A DNA stretch of 64,000 nt from Salminus brasiliensis. Taxonomy: Eukaryota; Chordata; Actinopteri; Characiformes; Bryconidae. The stretch covers positions 11,861,933-11,925,932 of the forward strand of contig NC_132894.1 in NCBI RefSeq assembly GCF_030463535.1, in the 5' to 3' direction. A program made the translations under genes and the position numbers. Positions 12,101-24,950 of this stretch are shown piece after piece (the stretch's first letter is position 1; each line of letters begins with the position of its first letter). A model generated the notes under the pieces. It did no database searches. It was not told where the DNA came from and saw nothing but the letters and a program-made list of their open reading frames with translations.

Positions 12101-15100
12101 TGGCGCATGCAGCAGATTAAAAGTCACCTGCTCTTAAGTGCTCTCACACACTCTCCAAAGCCACAAATCAGCAGGGCTGCCATGAGGGCAGATGTCATCA
12201 TCATCATCATCATCATCATCATCTAGCAATAAAATTCTTACACTCTCCTCAACCTTCCACGTTTCACTGATGGAAGATGATATACAGCATATCTGAAAAT
12301 CTAGAATTGCTCGCTGGATGTTAACAGATTCAGGGGCGCTTATTGCTTTCAATACTTTACCTTTCTTACTGTAAATACAGTAACCTAACCATATCCCTAA
12401 TGTAAACATTTGCTTTGCGCTAACATACTACTAGAATTCTATGGGAGGCTAGTAGACATTAGCATAATTGAAGTAGTGTTTTGACATTTAAGGCCCAAAC
12501 ATGGTCAGGATAAATGTCATGCTTCTCCACTCGATTTCACAGTGCTTTCAGTAATTTCCTAAACAATCATAATCAAATTGATAAAAAAAAAAAACACATT
12601 TAAACCCCTTAAAGATTTTCACACTCACAATACAAACATGTCCATGTCAGAGTGTTTTACATCCAATGTACTGAACATCAGTACAAAGAAATGGCGCCTT
12701 TGTCACAACTTCTCTTCTTTTGGCAGGTATTTCCCCTTTGGGATCATCTTCCTGGTGGCTGGGAAAATCTTGGACATGGAAGACCCGTCCACTCTGGGCA
12801 GAAAGCTGGGCTGGTACACCGTGACAGTTCTGGGTGGACTGTTTGTCCATGGCCTCATCCTGCTTCCGTTCTTCTACTTCCTCTTGACGCAGAAAAACCC
12901 ATTCACATACATCAGAGGACTGCTGCAAGCTATGGTGATCGCCTTGGCCACGTCTTCAAGGTTAGAGAGACCTTTCATAGTTAACAACAGTATGAGGATA
13001 TTGGTTGGTTTCAGTTGCTCTGAAATGAATACCAAAATGAAGCAATTGTAAAAGTGCATGGATGCATTATGGTACATTGGCCCTGGCCAAAGTAATCTTC
13101 TCTGTGATTGTTGTTCTCGGACATTGTTGGTTTGAATATTTCTATAACTGCTGATCTCCTGGAATTCTTTAACCCACCAGCCTGTAGAGTTTACTCAGAA
13201 TGGTGTAATAAAGAGAAAACATCCAGTGACTGGCAGTTCTGTAGACAATAACTCCTTGTTAATTAGAGAGGTCAGCTGAGAATGGACAGAAAAGTCACAG
13301 TAGCTTGAATAACCCTTCTGTAAAATTGTGGTAAGCAAAACAAAGCACCGTCAGAATGCACAGCGCATCGAAGAGTTTGGAGGGGTTACAACAACAAAAA
13401 GTTGTGGCTGCAGTGGGCACGAACTCACCAAAACTGGACAGTTGAAGACTGGGAAATCATTTTCTGGTCTAATGCATCTCGATATCAGCTGAGGCTTACA
13501 GATGGTAGGGTCAGAATTTGGTGCCAACATCATGAATCTATTGACGCAAGCTTCCTCGTGTCAGCAGCCTAGGCTGGTGAAGGTGGTGTAATGGTGTGTT
13601 AAAGGTTTTCTTGGCACACTTTGGGCCCATTAATACCAATGCTGACCATGTGCATCTCTTGATGGCTTAATTTACCCGTCTTCTAATGGCTACTTCCAGC
13701 TGTCCCAAACTGGTTTCATGAACAGGACAATGACTGCAAGGTTCTGCAGTGGACTTCCTAGTCATTGGAATGTGATGGAAGACTTTTGGGATGTGTTAGA
13801 ATCTGAGAATCTTTACTTCTGACAAATCTGCAGGAATGTCAACAAGGACCAGAATCTCAAGGGGATGTTTACAACATCTTGTGGAATCCATGCCCTGGAG
13901 AATTGCGGCTTTTTTGAGAGCAAAGGGAGGCACCACCCAGAATTAGTATTGTGCTGGGTGATTGGATATGTCTATGATGCTGTGCATGTGTTTATTTACT
14001 CATGTGCTGGACATCTAGTGTTCTCAAGCATTTTTTTTTGTTTTGGACAGTTCTGCCACACTACCCATCACTATGAAGTGCTTGTTGGAGAACTGTCATG
14101 TGGACAGGCAGATAGCACGGTTCGTCTTGCCTGTGGGTGCCACCATCAACATGGACGGCACAGCTCTATACGAAGCAGTGGCAGCCATCTTCATCGCTCA
14201 GGTCAACGAGTACGAGCTGGATTTTGGGCAGTTGGTCACAATAAGGTAAACATTACTGCTCCCCTGCCCAATGGCCATGCTAAAAGATGGAGTTATGCTG
14301 GGCAGGCAAAATAGAATGACGCAATTAAAAACCCTGTGGATGGCAGATTTTTAAAGCGTAGTATTTAATGGATTCTACAGCTGAAAAAGGACCCATTGGT
14401 ACCATTGGTGGACTGAAACTGTCATGACAGCCTCAAGTGTGCAAGTGCCATTAGGAATGTCAGCCTGATTGTCACATTGCATTTCTCAGCACTGTGCACT
14501 GAATTTACTCTCTTCTGGCTCTTGTCAGCATAACAGCAACGGCCGCCAGCATCGGCGCTGCAGGGATCCCTCAGGCAGGCCTCGTGACCATGGTAATAGT
14601 GCTGACGTCTGTGGGCTTGCCACCAGATGACATCACGCTAATTGTAGCCATCGACTGGATTCTGTAAGTTGAAGCTAACTGCAACATTACTAGTTGTAAC
14701 TTTTGATAGTCCACAGATGATCCAGTGACCCATAGATTACCCAAAGAGAAACAAAGTATAAGCAGTGGAAACAATCAGCTCATAAATGATCGCTAAGGTC
14801 TTGTGTTCTCTTTCAAAGGGATCGATTCCGGACAATGATTAATGTACTTGGAGATGCGCTGGCAGCTGGAATCATCGCTCATTTGTGTCAGAAAGACTTT
14901 CCACACGACACAGGGGTAAGTCCTTTCACATTACTGTGTAATGTATTGTCAGACAACAGCAGACTACATTGCTTCTAGTCAGGACTGCATGAAATGGGCA
15001 GCATGTTAGTGTTATGATTATGACTAAACTGAGTCATTTACTTGTTTTAGAATACCTTGATTTATCAAAATATCATTAGTAACGCTCACCTGGAGCTGTG

Positions 15101-16704
15101 ATTGGTCAAGATGCTCGGAGCTCACAGTAAGACTCATTTGGTTGGAAAGCTCATTTTTTGGGTTGCAGTCCTCTGCAATTTTAGTATTACAAAGGCCAGA
15201 ATCCCAGTAGCAGCATAAAAGGGTATAGGCTTAGCAGCCCAGGAAACTCACAGACCAATAGTATGCGTTGTAAATTCCACATGTGACCTTACTCAGCCAA
15301 TCAGATTTGTGCATTAGGATGCGCGCTATGATTCAAGTCAGTGAGAGTGGTTGAAAAAGTAAATGGGTTCACATGGTGGGTCTAGGCAGAGTAAACTGGA
15401 GTGCGTAAACTGAGCTTTTAATCAGGAATAGACCGCTACATCTTTATTCATCCGACGGGCCGTTCCAACTAAACCAGTATGCCTCGTATGTTCAGAAACT
15501 GTTATTTATTAAAAGCAGTGATGTCAAGTACCATTATGAGACGAGTCATTAAGCTCTTTGTTTTTAAGATGCACTTTGTTTTTCCAAAAGCATTGTTTTA
15601 TTTTTACAGTTAACTTTAAAAGGCAAAACAGCATTTATTTAAGAGTATTTGTCCAGTTCAGTGTGAAAACTGACATTAGGATTGTTGAATTATAACTGAA
15701 TTGTAATTGGATTTGTTTGACAATCAATTGTTGGCTACAAATAATTCTGATATAACTTTTGGGCTACTTCAGTAAACAGGTTTTAAAAATGGCTGAGTTT
15801 ACAGTTTATATAAACTGTACATTTCTACCAAGAACAAACTATGCCAGTTTTTCCCCTCCTTCACTGTTTTTGGCTGCAGTATGTAAACATTTACATTAGT
15901 ATCGCAAAATAATGATTCACAATTTTTCTCTAAATATTAACTTGCTATTTAAAATTCTACTTCTTTTCATTATGTTAAAATAATTTTTCAAAATAAGTCT
16001 CAAAATAAAAGTAATTGTCAAATGTTTATTATTATGTCATATAATATTTTCACATCATAAGTATTTTTTTTAACTAGTAGGTCTTTTAAGAAAATAAGTA
16101 ATTTTAAATAGTGTCTTGAAATACAAACTATTTTAAAGACTGTTGAGATAATGACTCAAAATAATTCCTTTTAAGATTTTAAGTGACTTATTTTAACTAG
16201 TAGAAATGTTTTTACGTTTTTAAAATAACAATTGATATCTAAATAATGAGTTATCTTTCTCAAACTAATGACTATTCTTACACAAAATTAGTTATCTCAA
16301 AAGAATGACTTTTACAAAATGAAAGAATGACTTTTTATTTCAAAATAATTATTTCAAAAGAATGATTAGTTATGATTTTTGGAGTATACAATTTATTTTT
16401 TACATTCTGCTGCCAGAATGTATGTATAGGCTTCCATGTGATCTGATTTATGATATGGTATGATGTGATATATGATGTGACGTGGCACAAAAACTGAGAT
16501 ATAATAATTGATCAGACGTTGGCATTTCATATTTTTCAGCGGAAACCTAGTGGACCGCCGCAGAATACACACACCACCCAAAAAATGGAGAATGTGCCTT
16601 TGACAGAGGTGCCACTAATAGCTGGAAAAGACTGCATATTTGAGGTAGTCGGAGATACAGTTATTGAGCGACCCACAGTCTACTACAACATCTGTCAAGT
16701 TTGA
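3487..16704 (+). CDS. SLC1-family Na+-dependent glutamate/aspartate transporter, EAAT5-like (slc1a7/slc1a8-type)
   Basis: Eleven coding exons join in frame to 566 aa: 3487-3714, 7812-7891, 8016-8228, 9967-10009, 10149-10359, 11063-11162, 12727-12960, 14051-14245, 14529-14663, 14819-14915 and 16540-16704. Family members take up glutamate with Na+ and H+ in exchange for K+ across the plasma membrane, and EAAT5-type members also carry a strong anion conductance. Visible hallmarks are an [10 protein letters not shown] first membrane helix (about residues 52-70), [12 protein letters not shown], a serine-rich HP1 loop SSSSAT (368-373), the TM7 motif NMDGT (403-407), HP2 AAGIPQAG (445-452), and the TM8 substrate and cation residues D481, R484, T485, N488 and D492. 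The TM8 arginine indicates acidic substrate selectivity. The closest human match from memory is EAAT5 ([16 protein letters not shown] before TM4, MNVLGIV.FSATMG), but the N- and C-termini differ. A fish-specific EAAT5/6/7 paralogue is possible, so no symbol is given. Confidence 0.93.
3835..4276 (+). mobile_element. Internally deleted Tc1-like transposon
   Basis: The left end ATCAGCCATAACATTAAAAC and the right end TGGTTTTAATATGGCTGATT are inverted copies of each other. The interior keeps pieces typical of Tc1-like transposase genes. It is too short and broken to code for transposase. A (CA)n insertion sits near the right end. Confidence 0.75.
4735..4970 (+). mobile_element. Non-LTR retrotransposon 3' end with (TTGAC)n tail
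   Basis: Contains the widespread teleost stretch GAGGAGGATGGGTCCACCTT, then TGTAAAGCTGCTTTGTGATG and GCGCTATACAAATAAA. It ends in a short tandem TTGAC repeat, as expected for the 3' end of a LINE. Assignment is from memory of teleost repeats. Confidence 0.65.
5034..5350 (-). mobile_element. L2-type LINE 3' fragment (minus orientation)
   Basis: Starts with the shared tail GGCATTTAGCAGACACTCTT and continues into the same sequence as the longer copy at 62325-62840, including the GGGGGAGCTCGCTACACCACTT stretch that encodes part of the LINE ORF2 C-terminus on the minus strand. Confidence 0.65.
5380..5610 (-). mobile_element. L2/SINE-tail repeat copy
   Basis: GGCATTTAGCAGACGCTCTT and AGCGACTTACAAAAGTGCTT match the tails at 61620 and 62330. 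The downstream part matches the LINE interior partially before diverging. Confidence 0.65.
6436..6846 (+). mobile_element. Non-autonomous DNA transposon, ACAAAAGTATTGGGACA family, copy 1
   Basis: Begins CACTGTATGGACAAAAGTAT and ends near GTGTCCGCAAACATTTGGAC, an imperfect inverted terminal repeat. Four further copies lie in this window. There is no transposase frame. Confidence 0.75.
7812..7891 (+). CDS. Transporter exon 2
   Basis: Follows TTTTAAG and is followed by GTAATG. Encodes [18 protein letters not shown] and the start of TM2 (residues 77-103), one of the most conserved SLC1 segments. Confidence 0.93.
8016..8228 (+). CDS. Transporter exon 3
   Basis: Acceptor TGTAG, donor GTAACT. Encodes the end of TM2, the SLMSGLSSM loop and TM3 ([20 protein letters not shown]), residues 103-174. 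Confidence 0.95.
9049..9100. repeat. (CA)n microsatellite
   Basis: About 26 uninterrupted CA units, a likely length-polymorphic marker. Confidence 0.95.
9402..9865 (+). mobile_element. Internally deleted Tc1-like transposon
   Basis: Terminal inverted repeats are visible: GATTAGCCATAATATTAGCA on the left and GATGTTATGGCTAATTGGTG on the right. The interior shares GTGCTCCAAGGAAGGACAAC with the other Tc1-like copies. It is non-coding. Confidence 0.75.
9967..10009 (+). CDS. Transporter exon 4 (43-bp microexon)
   Basis: Acceptor TTTAG, donor GTATGT. Encodes [14 protein letters not shown], the conserved segment after TM3 (human EAAT5 has a very similar N.P.NLVEATF stretch). Confidence 0.92.
10149..10359 (+). 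CDS. Transporter exon 5
   Basis: Acceptor TTTGCAG, donor GTAAGT. Encodes the variable extracellular TM4 loop, an ELTPPP motif shared with EAAT5, and [14 protein letters not shown] (residues 189-259). Confidence 0.94.
10360..11062 (+). other. Transporter intron 5
   Basis: AT-rich, with no recognised repeat or exon. Confidence 0.6.
11063..11162 (+). CDS. Transporter exon 6
   Basis: Acceptor TTTCAG, donor GTAAGA. Encodes [10 protein letters not shown] and the [17 protein letters not shown] part of TM5 (residues 259-292). Confidence 0.94.
11163..12726 (+). other. Transporter intron 6
   Basis: Contains a poly-T tract (11242-11262) and a (CAT)n tract (12195-12222). Otherwise it is unassigned AT-rich sequence with no recognised exon. 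Confidence 0.6.
12195..12222. repeat. (CAT)n trinucleotide repeat
   Basis: About nine CAT units. They produce spurious poly-Ile and poly-Asp reading frames. Confidence 0.9.
12727..12960 (+). CDS. Transporter exon 7
   Basis: Acceptor TTGGCAG, donor GTTAGA. Encodes [16 protein letters not shown]6, [11 protein letters not shown] and the start of the HP1 re-entrant loop (residues 292-370). Confidence 0.95.
13090..13960 (+). pseudogene. Degraded Tc1-like transposase gene
   Basis: Several stretches match the course of a Tc1/mariner transposase gene in order, including CTGCTGATCTCCTGGAATTC, AGAAAACATCCAGTGACTGG, a GTGGGCACGAACTCACCAAA region and ATGGAAGACTTTTGGGATGT. Stops and frameshifts break the frame. 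The relic lies in transporter intron 7 and ends under 100 bases from the acceptor of exon 8. Confidence 0.6.
14051..14245 (+). CDS. Transporter exon 8
   Basis: Acceptor TGGACAG, donor GTAAAC. Completes HP1 ([13 protein letters not shown]) and encodes TM7 with [19 protein letters not shown], the Na+/substrate-binding core (residues 370-435). Confidence 0.96.
14529..14663 (+). CDS. Transporter exon 9
   Basis: Acceptor TGTCAG, donor GTAAGT. Encodes the HP2 gate ([17 protein letters not shown]) and the start of TM8 (VAIDWIL), residues 435-480. Confidence 0.96.
14819..14915 (+). CDS. Transporter exon 10
   Basis: Acceptor TCAAAG, donor GTAAGT. Encodes [18 protein letters not shown], which carries the Arg and Asp residues that bind substrate and Na+ in TM8, and the start of the cytoplasmic tail. 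Confidence 0.95.
14916..16539 (+). other. Transporter intron 10, AT-rich
   Basis: Strongly AT-rich, with many short variants of AAAATAA and TTTTAA between 15.6 and 16.4 kb. No repeat boundary or exon was recognised. Confidence 0.5.
16540..16704 (+). CDS. Transporter exon 11 (terminal)
   Basis: Acceptor TTTTTCAG. Encodes a 54-aa cytoplasmic tail ending ...[10 protein letters not shown] and TGA. The last residues do not form the ETNV-type PDZ ligand of human EAAT5. The exon is taken as last because it joins in frame and is followed by an AATAAA. Confidence 0.85.
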   Translation, partial: RKPSGPPQNTHTTQKMENVPLTEVPLIAGKDCIFEVVGDTVIERPTVYYNICQV

Positions 16705-17185
16705 CCTCACCAACAGAAGCCTTACAACAACAACCACCTTTACTCTCCTGGAGACGGCTCTCTATATTTGTGCCATGATACAGTACTGACCTTCCTACAT
16801 TTCTGCATTCCTTTCTTTTCTGATGGACCGGCCGGCAGTTATGTGATATTGCAGAGCAATTGTTCAATGGGTTTTTGTCTTCCTGCAAACTTTCTACTCC
16901 AGATTGTGTTTTTGACAAAAGGGCGAAGAACAAAAAAACCCACTGCATGCTGGCGTGTACGTGGACACGTTTAAGACGTTGCTGTTCGTATCATCGAGCA
17001 GAAGAGTACAAATGCATTGCCTTAAAACATACTGTAGCAAACGTTGGTGACTAACTCAGAAAGACATATTGTAAGGCAAACTATTCATTATATTACCAAA
17101 TGTTTTTTTTTATACATTTGAATTACCGTTTTATGTGTAATATACAAAATTATTTTGTAATAAAATACACTGTTGAGATCAGTCA
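16705..17185 (+). other. 3' UTR of the SLC1 transporter gene
   Basis: Runs from the TGA to a little beyond the AATAAA at 17159-17164. The extent is inferred from that signal alone. Confidence 0.6.
17159..17164 (+). terminator. Polyadenylation signal of the transporter gene
   Basis: The AATAAA lies 455 bases after the stop codon. It is the first convincing signal and is followed by T-containing sequence. Confidence 0.6.
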
Positions 17186-17535
17186 GTTCATTGAGTAAAC
17201 ATGTGTAGCTGTGAGAGTCTACAGGCAGCATGGATTGCCGGGTGTTTACAGCGTTAAAGGCAAAAAACAAGCAAGAGGAGCTTAGTCCTAATTAGATGCT
17301 TAAGTCCCTAAGCTCAGGATCAACAGTGTCAAGGACATCAATGGCAAGTTAGCCATTCATCTGCACTGACGGCCCTAGCATCGGCTAACTCAGCAGGTCA
17401 GGGAAGTGGCAAGGTCAAAGGTAAAGCTTAGCTGTTAATCTAGGCAAAAATGCAACATTTTAAATGTATACTAGCAAAATATATATTTTTAACCAACAAA
17501 GAAGCCTCTGCTACCCTAAAAAGGTATGTACACCA

Positions 17536-17800
17536 CTCTGCCATAACATTACAACCACCTACAACCCCCTATGTGCCACCCAAAAAGCTCTGACTCCTTA
17601 CTGAGATAGCCAGCATGAACTTTTTCAGCAGTTTGTGCAACAGTAGCTCTTCTGTGGGACTAGAGCAAACAAGCTAGCCTCTGCTCCCCATCTGCATCAA
17701 TGAGCCTTGGGCGCCTATGAACCTGTCACTGGTTCATTGCCCTTCCTTGGAGCATATCGCCAGCACCCCACAAGCCCTAACATTTTGAAAATTTCTCTTC
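17536..17800 (-). mobile_element. Tc1-like transposon fragment
   Basis: Starts with the terminal motif GCCATAACATTACAACCACC. The reverse complement carries the same interior as other Tc1-like copies (GCTGAAAAAGTTCATGCTGG, and GGTGCTGGCGATATGCTCC in place of the usual crossing region). Confidence 0.65.
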
Positions 17801-17869
17801 AAGCCAGTCATCAGGCCAAACCGTCTGCCCATTTTTCCCGTGCCAAAACACAGTTCCCTTTTGCTGTCT

Positions 17870-18080
17870 TGCACTGTTCAGATGTTTTTATGTCTAGGTC
17901 AGGGGCCTGTGAGGGCAATGGCAAAATAGAGTCCATTGTTTGAGGGAGCGGATTTTGAGGTGTGTTTAGGATCATTATCCTGCATTTAATCCATTCTTCC
18001 ATCCACCAGTGAAATGTTCCAGTCACTGGCTGCAACACAATCCCAAAGCATGATCAGTTCACCCTATGCTGAACCACTGT
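17870..18080 (-). pseudogene. Tc1-like transposase C-terminal fragment
   Basis: On the minus strand this reads as a broken transposase piece with ...HWWMEEW..., ILNTPQNP and PSQAPDLD, the degraded equivalent of the Tc1 motif PSQSPDLNPIE. Reading frames are interrupted. Confidence 0.55.
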
Positions 18081-18560
18081 AACAACTGTACCAGTTTACA
18101 GCACATAAACCCTATTAAAGGGGGGGCTGTCATACCGTTCAAATACTTATTAGGGCTTGGTGATATGGTAAAAATACCATCACAGTATTTAAAAACATTT
18201 CATAATACACACAGATCACAGACTAAATACATCAGTAGTGTCAGATTCTTAAAAACTACTGTTTAGATACTCATGTTTTATGTACACATCTAATTAAACC
18301 AGTCTAATTTCACTGTAATAAACCTTATCACTGTTTATTATGCACCAACATACTTGAGATATAAGCAATATACTTTGCTTAGAAACATTCTTTGTACATC
18401 ATGATTGCAATGAATCACAATTAAAAAGCATGACCATAATAATCTTCAAACAGCCCAGCTCTCCTAGTTCCAAGTCCTAGTCTTGCTGTTTTCAGACCAC
18501 TTCTTTGAAACACGGCAGAGAAAAAACCTCAAGAAGCATTTAACAACAAAACAAATGGCA

Positions 18561-18566
18561 TTTATT
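18561..18566 (-). terminator. Candidate elavl1 polyadenylation signal
   Basis: TTTATT on the plus strand reads AATAAA in the transcript. Other AT-rich hexamers exist nearby, so usage is uncertain. Confidence 0.4.
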
Positions 18567-19715
18567 TGTAAATACATAAAAGGCCCATACTACAGGAGCT
18601 TAGGCCATACCTTCTGATGTACACATCGCATGACATACGAACACAAGGTGCATGATGTCACTACTATGGGTATTAAATGAACATGCATATATAATGGAGG
18701 AAAAGGATTAACATTTACAAGACAGCATCAACCTCAACAAACTGTCTTGCAGACTAATGAAAGTCAGATAAAATGCTTAATAATCTACACATGGTGTTCA
18801 TTAGAGTAACTTTTCTTTGAGGCAGCTTCGAGTTCACTCAAAGAATGGCTAAACAGTATTTACAGAGTTGTGTTCAGACTACACTACAAAGTGTACAAAC
18901 ATGAATGATCACTAAATAGAAATTGAGAAGAGACGTTTCGTCATTACCAAATCATAAGGGGGTGTAGGGGTAAATAAGCGTGATAGTGCTGTTACAGGAG
19001 TGCCTTCAGAAGATCTCTGAGGACCTTTCGGGGGTTGTTCAATTTGAAACACTGGAAGAACCTTCTAGAAAAGGTTTCTTTCAAGGTGAAGAAAAACAGT
19101 GCCCTGAAGGTTCCTCAATGCAACTAAACTAGAGGTCTCTCCAGCGTTTTAAACTTAACAACCCCTAAAATATTCCACAAGGAAACTAACTGCCTTAACA
19201 CTAGTCTGTACAGCCCAGATAGGTGTTCAAAACTGAAAGTGTTAAAACCAAGAAAACTACTGTTGCTTTTTTTGCTACATTTGCAAGCAGAAGTGGAAAA
19301 TAAAAAATAATAAAAAAAAGAAACAAAGGTGTTTACAATGCAAAAGGCTTTAATATCTTAACGGCAAACAAAAAGAAAATAAGTGAAATAGCCTTAAATG
19401 TCTCCAATTTCTTTGGTCCTTTATAAACTCAATCACTTTAAATAGGTTATTTGCAGAAAACAGGGTGGTGGTATGGGTATTTACAGAGATTGGATCTTTT
19501 GCACATTTCTAAAACACTTGTTTTACTGCAAAACAAACTCAGCAAAACTTCTATTAAGTAACTGGAAAAACTGTTAAAATGAAGCTATTCAACCATATTT
19601 GGACTGAAGACAGTGAAACTGATTTGATAAAGGAGCCATGGACAGACATTCATTGTGCAGAACTTCTGATAACACTTGCCAGCCACTGGTGGAAAAAACC
19701 ACCCATGGGTGAAGG

Positions 19716-19739
19716 AAAAAAAAAAAAAAAAAAAAAAAA
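19716..19739. repeat. Poly-A tract (poly-U in elavl1 mRNA)
   Basis: 24 bases ending in a G. It lies within the predicted elavl1 3' UTR and may be a U-rich binding tract. Confidence 0.85.
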
Positions 19740-20279
19740 GTTAGTTAAATCACTGGAAAGTATCAAGTGGGTAAGAGCAACATATACAGCAATGACAGGT
19801 CATACGGTCTGGGATTGACGAAGCATATATAGCCCATTGTGTGTATTCTTGGTCTTTGAAGCTTCTGAGCATCATGATTAAATTAAATAATCAGCCAGGT
19901 CTTCCCATTGCTGGCCATTATCTGAAACGCAGAGCACAGATTCACCAGGAAGAGGCCAACTTTACACTTGTACAGATGAGAGAACTCAATGACGAGCTCT
20001 AGTGTTAGTGTTCACAATATTATACATATTGTGATGAATTACAATGTAAAAATCAATTATTTAACCATTTCTTAGGCCGTACTGTCCCCTCTTCAACCCG
20101 TTTGTTTAATCCCAGAGTAAGACAAAACACTACTACTGACCAATTTACTTAAACATCAAAAATACACAAGTACTCTCATGGAGACACTGTCACTTACAGA
20201 CATGGGGGGGCAAAAATGATAGAAAGACAACAAAATCAATAAACAAGTTCTTAGAACCCAAAAGTAATACTTTTGTCCT

Positions 20280-23768
<3,489 letters not shown>

Positions 23769-24109
23769 GTAGATACTGAACAGAACCAAACCTTAAATCT
23801 GGAAAGAAAAGAATATACACATTAGCTAGAGCAGTTAAAATGTAAAGGGGAGAAAAGGGGAGACGCGTCTATATTTTAACCGACTACAAATACCTACTAG
23901 CTCGCACTAGCCACTGCACACGATGTTTAGCGGAGTCTGAGGTAAAATGCCGGCTAGCGAGATTTGTAAGTAAAATACCACAAAGTAGGAAGTGTAACAA
24001 ATTGGCAACCATATTACTACTTTACAAAATTGTAATTGGAAATTGTAATTACTGACTTGACTTCACCAACAAGGAGAGAGAGAACCCAATGAATGAACCA
24101 TGGGTAACA

Positions 24110-24400
24110 TGGACGCTAGCTAGTTAGCTAGCACTAGCTAGCTAGCTACGCAGCTTGTGAGCTAACGCCGGTGTAGCGAGTTAGCCAGTAACGTTAGCTA
24201 GCTAGCAGGCTAACTAGACCGACTATTTTAACGCATTTTTAAAAAATAAGTTCGGCTAATTAAAAACTCATTTCCTTAGATAGCTCTCATTGAGCTACTT
24301 ACAAGGCTCCGAATACCAACTGTGACCTAATGTTAGTAGCTAGCTTAATGTTACAGTAGCTATTAGCTAGCCAGCTAGCTGCTAGCACACGCAGACCGCG
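24110..24400. repeat. Dense CTAG/GCTAGC cluster in elavl1 5' intron
   Basis: TAGCTAGC-like units recur many times within about 290 bases, interspersed with unique sequence. Similar GTTAGCTAGC strings are common in teleost DNA. The motif is self-complementary. Confidence 0.7.
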
Positions 24401-24589
24401 CCATTCACCTGCTGAGCTATTCAAAGACACAAAGGCGCCTCACGGTCCAACCGATCTGTAGCTACAGATATTATGACCGACTATCTCTATAGTTATCGAG
24501 CATAAATTATTAAACTCTGCTGGCGCTATTTATCTAACTTACAAACAGCACGCTGGCTAAGTCAGCTGGCTAGGGATTTATTTCTTAGT

Positions 24590-24950
24590 TAGACGCTCTT
24601 TATCCGGTCGCAGGGAGAGCAGTGAAGAGGCCGGGCCTTGGAGCGCTCGCTATAGGCCGAAGCCTGGCTCAGATTTCACAGCCTGGTTTCCGCAGTCCTC
24701 AACCCCACATATTCACATTCCGTTCGAGTCCCAGAAATAAAAAAAGGTAAAGGGCAAAAAAACCAACATACCTCAAATCCGTAACGTTAAGTATTGTACA
24801 CGGCCAAACTACCCGCTCGTTCCCCACCAGCGAAGAGGTCGACTGAACTGTCGTCACGCGCGCTAAAACAATGCAGGCGATACTCGCTGATACCGGATGT
24901 GATCAGGACGGCCTGCCTCCTGCAGTCATGGCGCAGGAGGGGCGATACCA
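24590..24950 (-). promoter_or_regulatory. elavl1: elavl1 CpG-rich promoter region
   Basis: CpG and GC content are clearly higher than in the surrounding AT-rich DNA, and a candidate first-exon donor lies inside. No TATA box was recognised, as expected for a broadly expressed gene. Confidence 0.55.
24772..24880 (-). other. elavl1: Candidate non-coding first exon of elavl1
   Basis: A good minus-strand donor, GAG|GTATGT at 24772/24771, lies in the CpG-rich region about 1 kb upstream of the first coding exon. The 5' boundary is a guess. Confidence 0.45.

Larger units (their letters stand above)
17186..18539. other. Intergenic region between convergent transporter and elavl1 3' ends
   Basis: About 1.35 kb separates the two predicted 3' ends. 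It contains two Tc1-like relics in minus orientation (17536-17800 and 17870-18080). The remainder is unassigned. Confidence 0.6.
18540..20279 (-). other. 3' UTR of elavl1
   Basis: AU-rich sequence after the TAA at 20280-20282. A reverse-strand AATAAA at 18561-18566 would give a UTR of about 1.7 kb, which fits the long UTRs of this family. It contains a 24-base U tract in the mRNA sense (19716-19739) and a GGTTCTT MITE fragment near 19000-19110. The end point is inferred. Confidence 0.5.

Noticed and set aside
12578-13051. Plus-strand 157-aa open frame
   Set aside because: It is transporter exon 7 read through both flanking introns. Only 12727-12960 between AG and GT is coding.
13865-14314. 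Plus-strand 149-aa open frame over exon 8
   Set aside because: It is in a different frame from the transporter and joins Tc1 relic sequence to exon 8 out of frame.
17811-18038. Minus-strand 75-aa frame as a host gene
   Set aside because: It reads as a broken Tc1-like transposase C-terminus.
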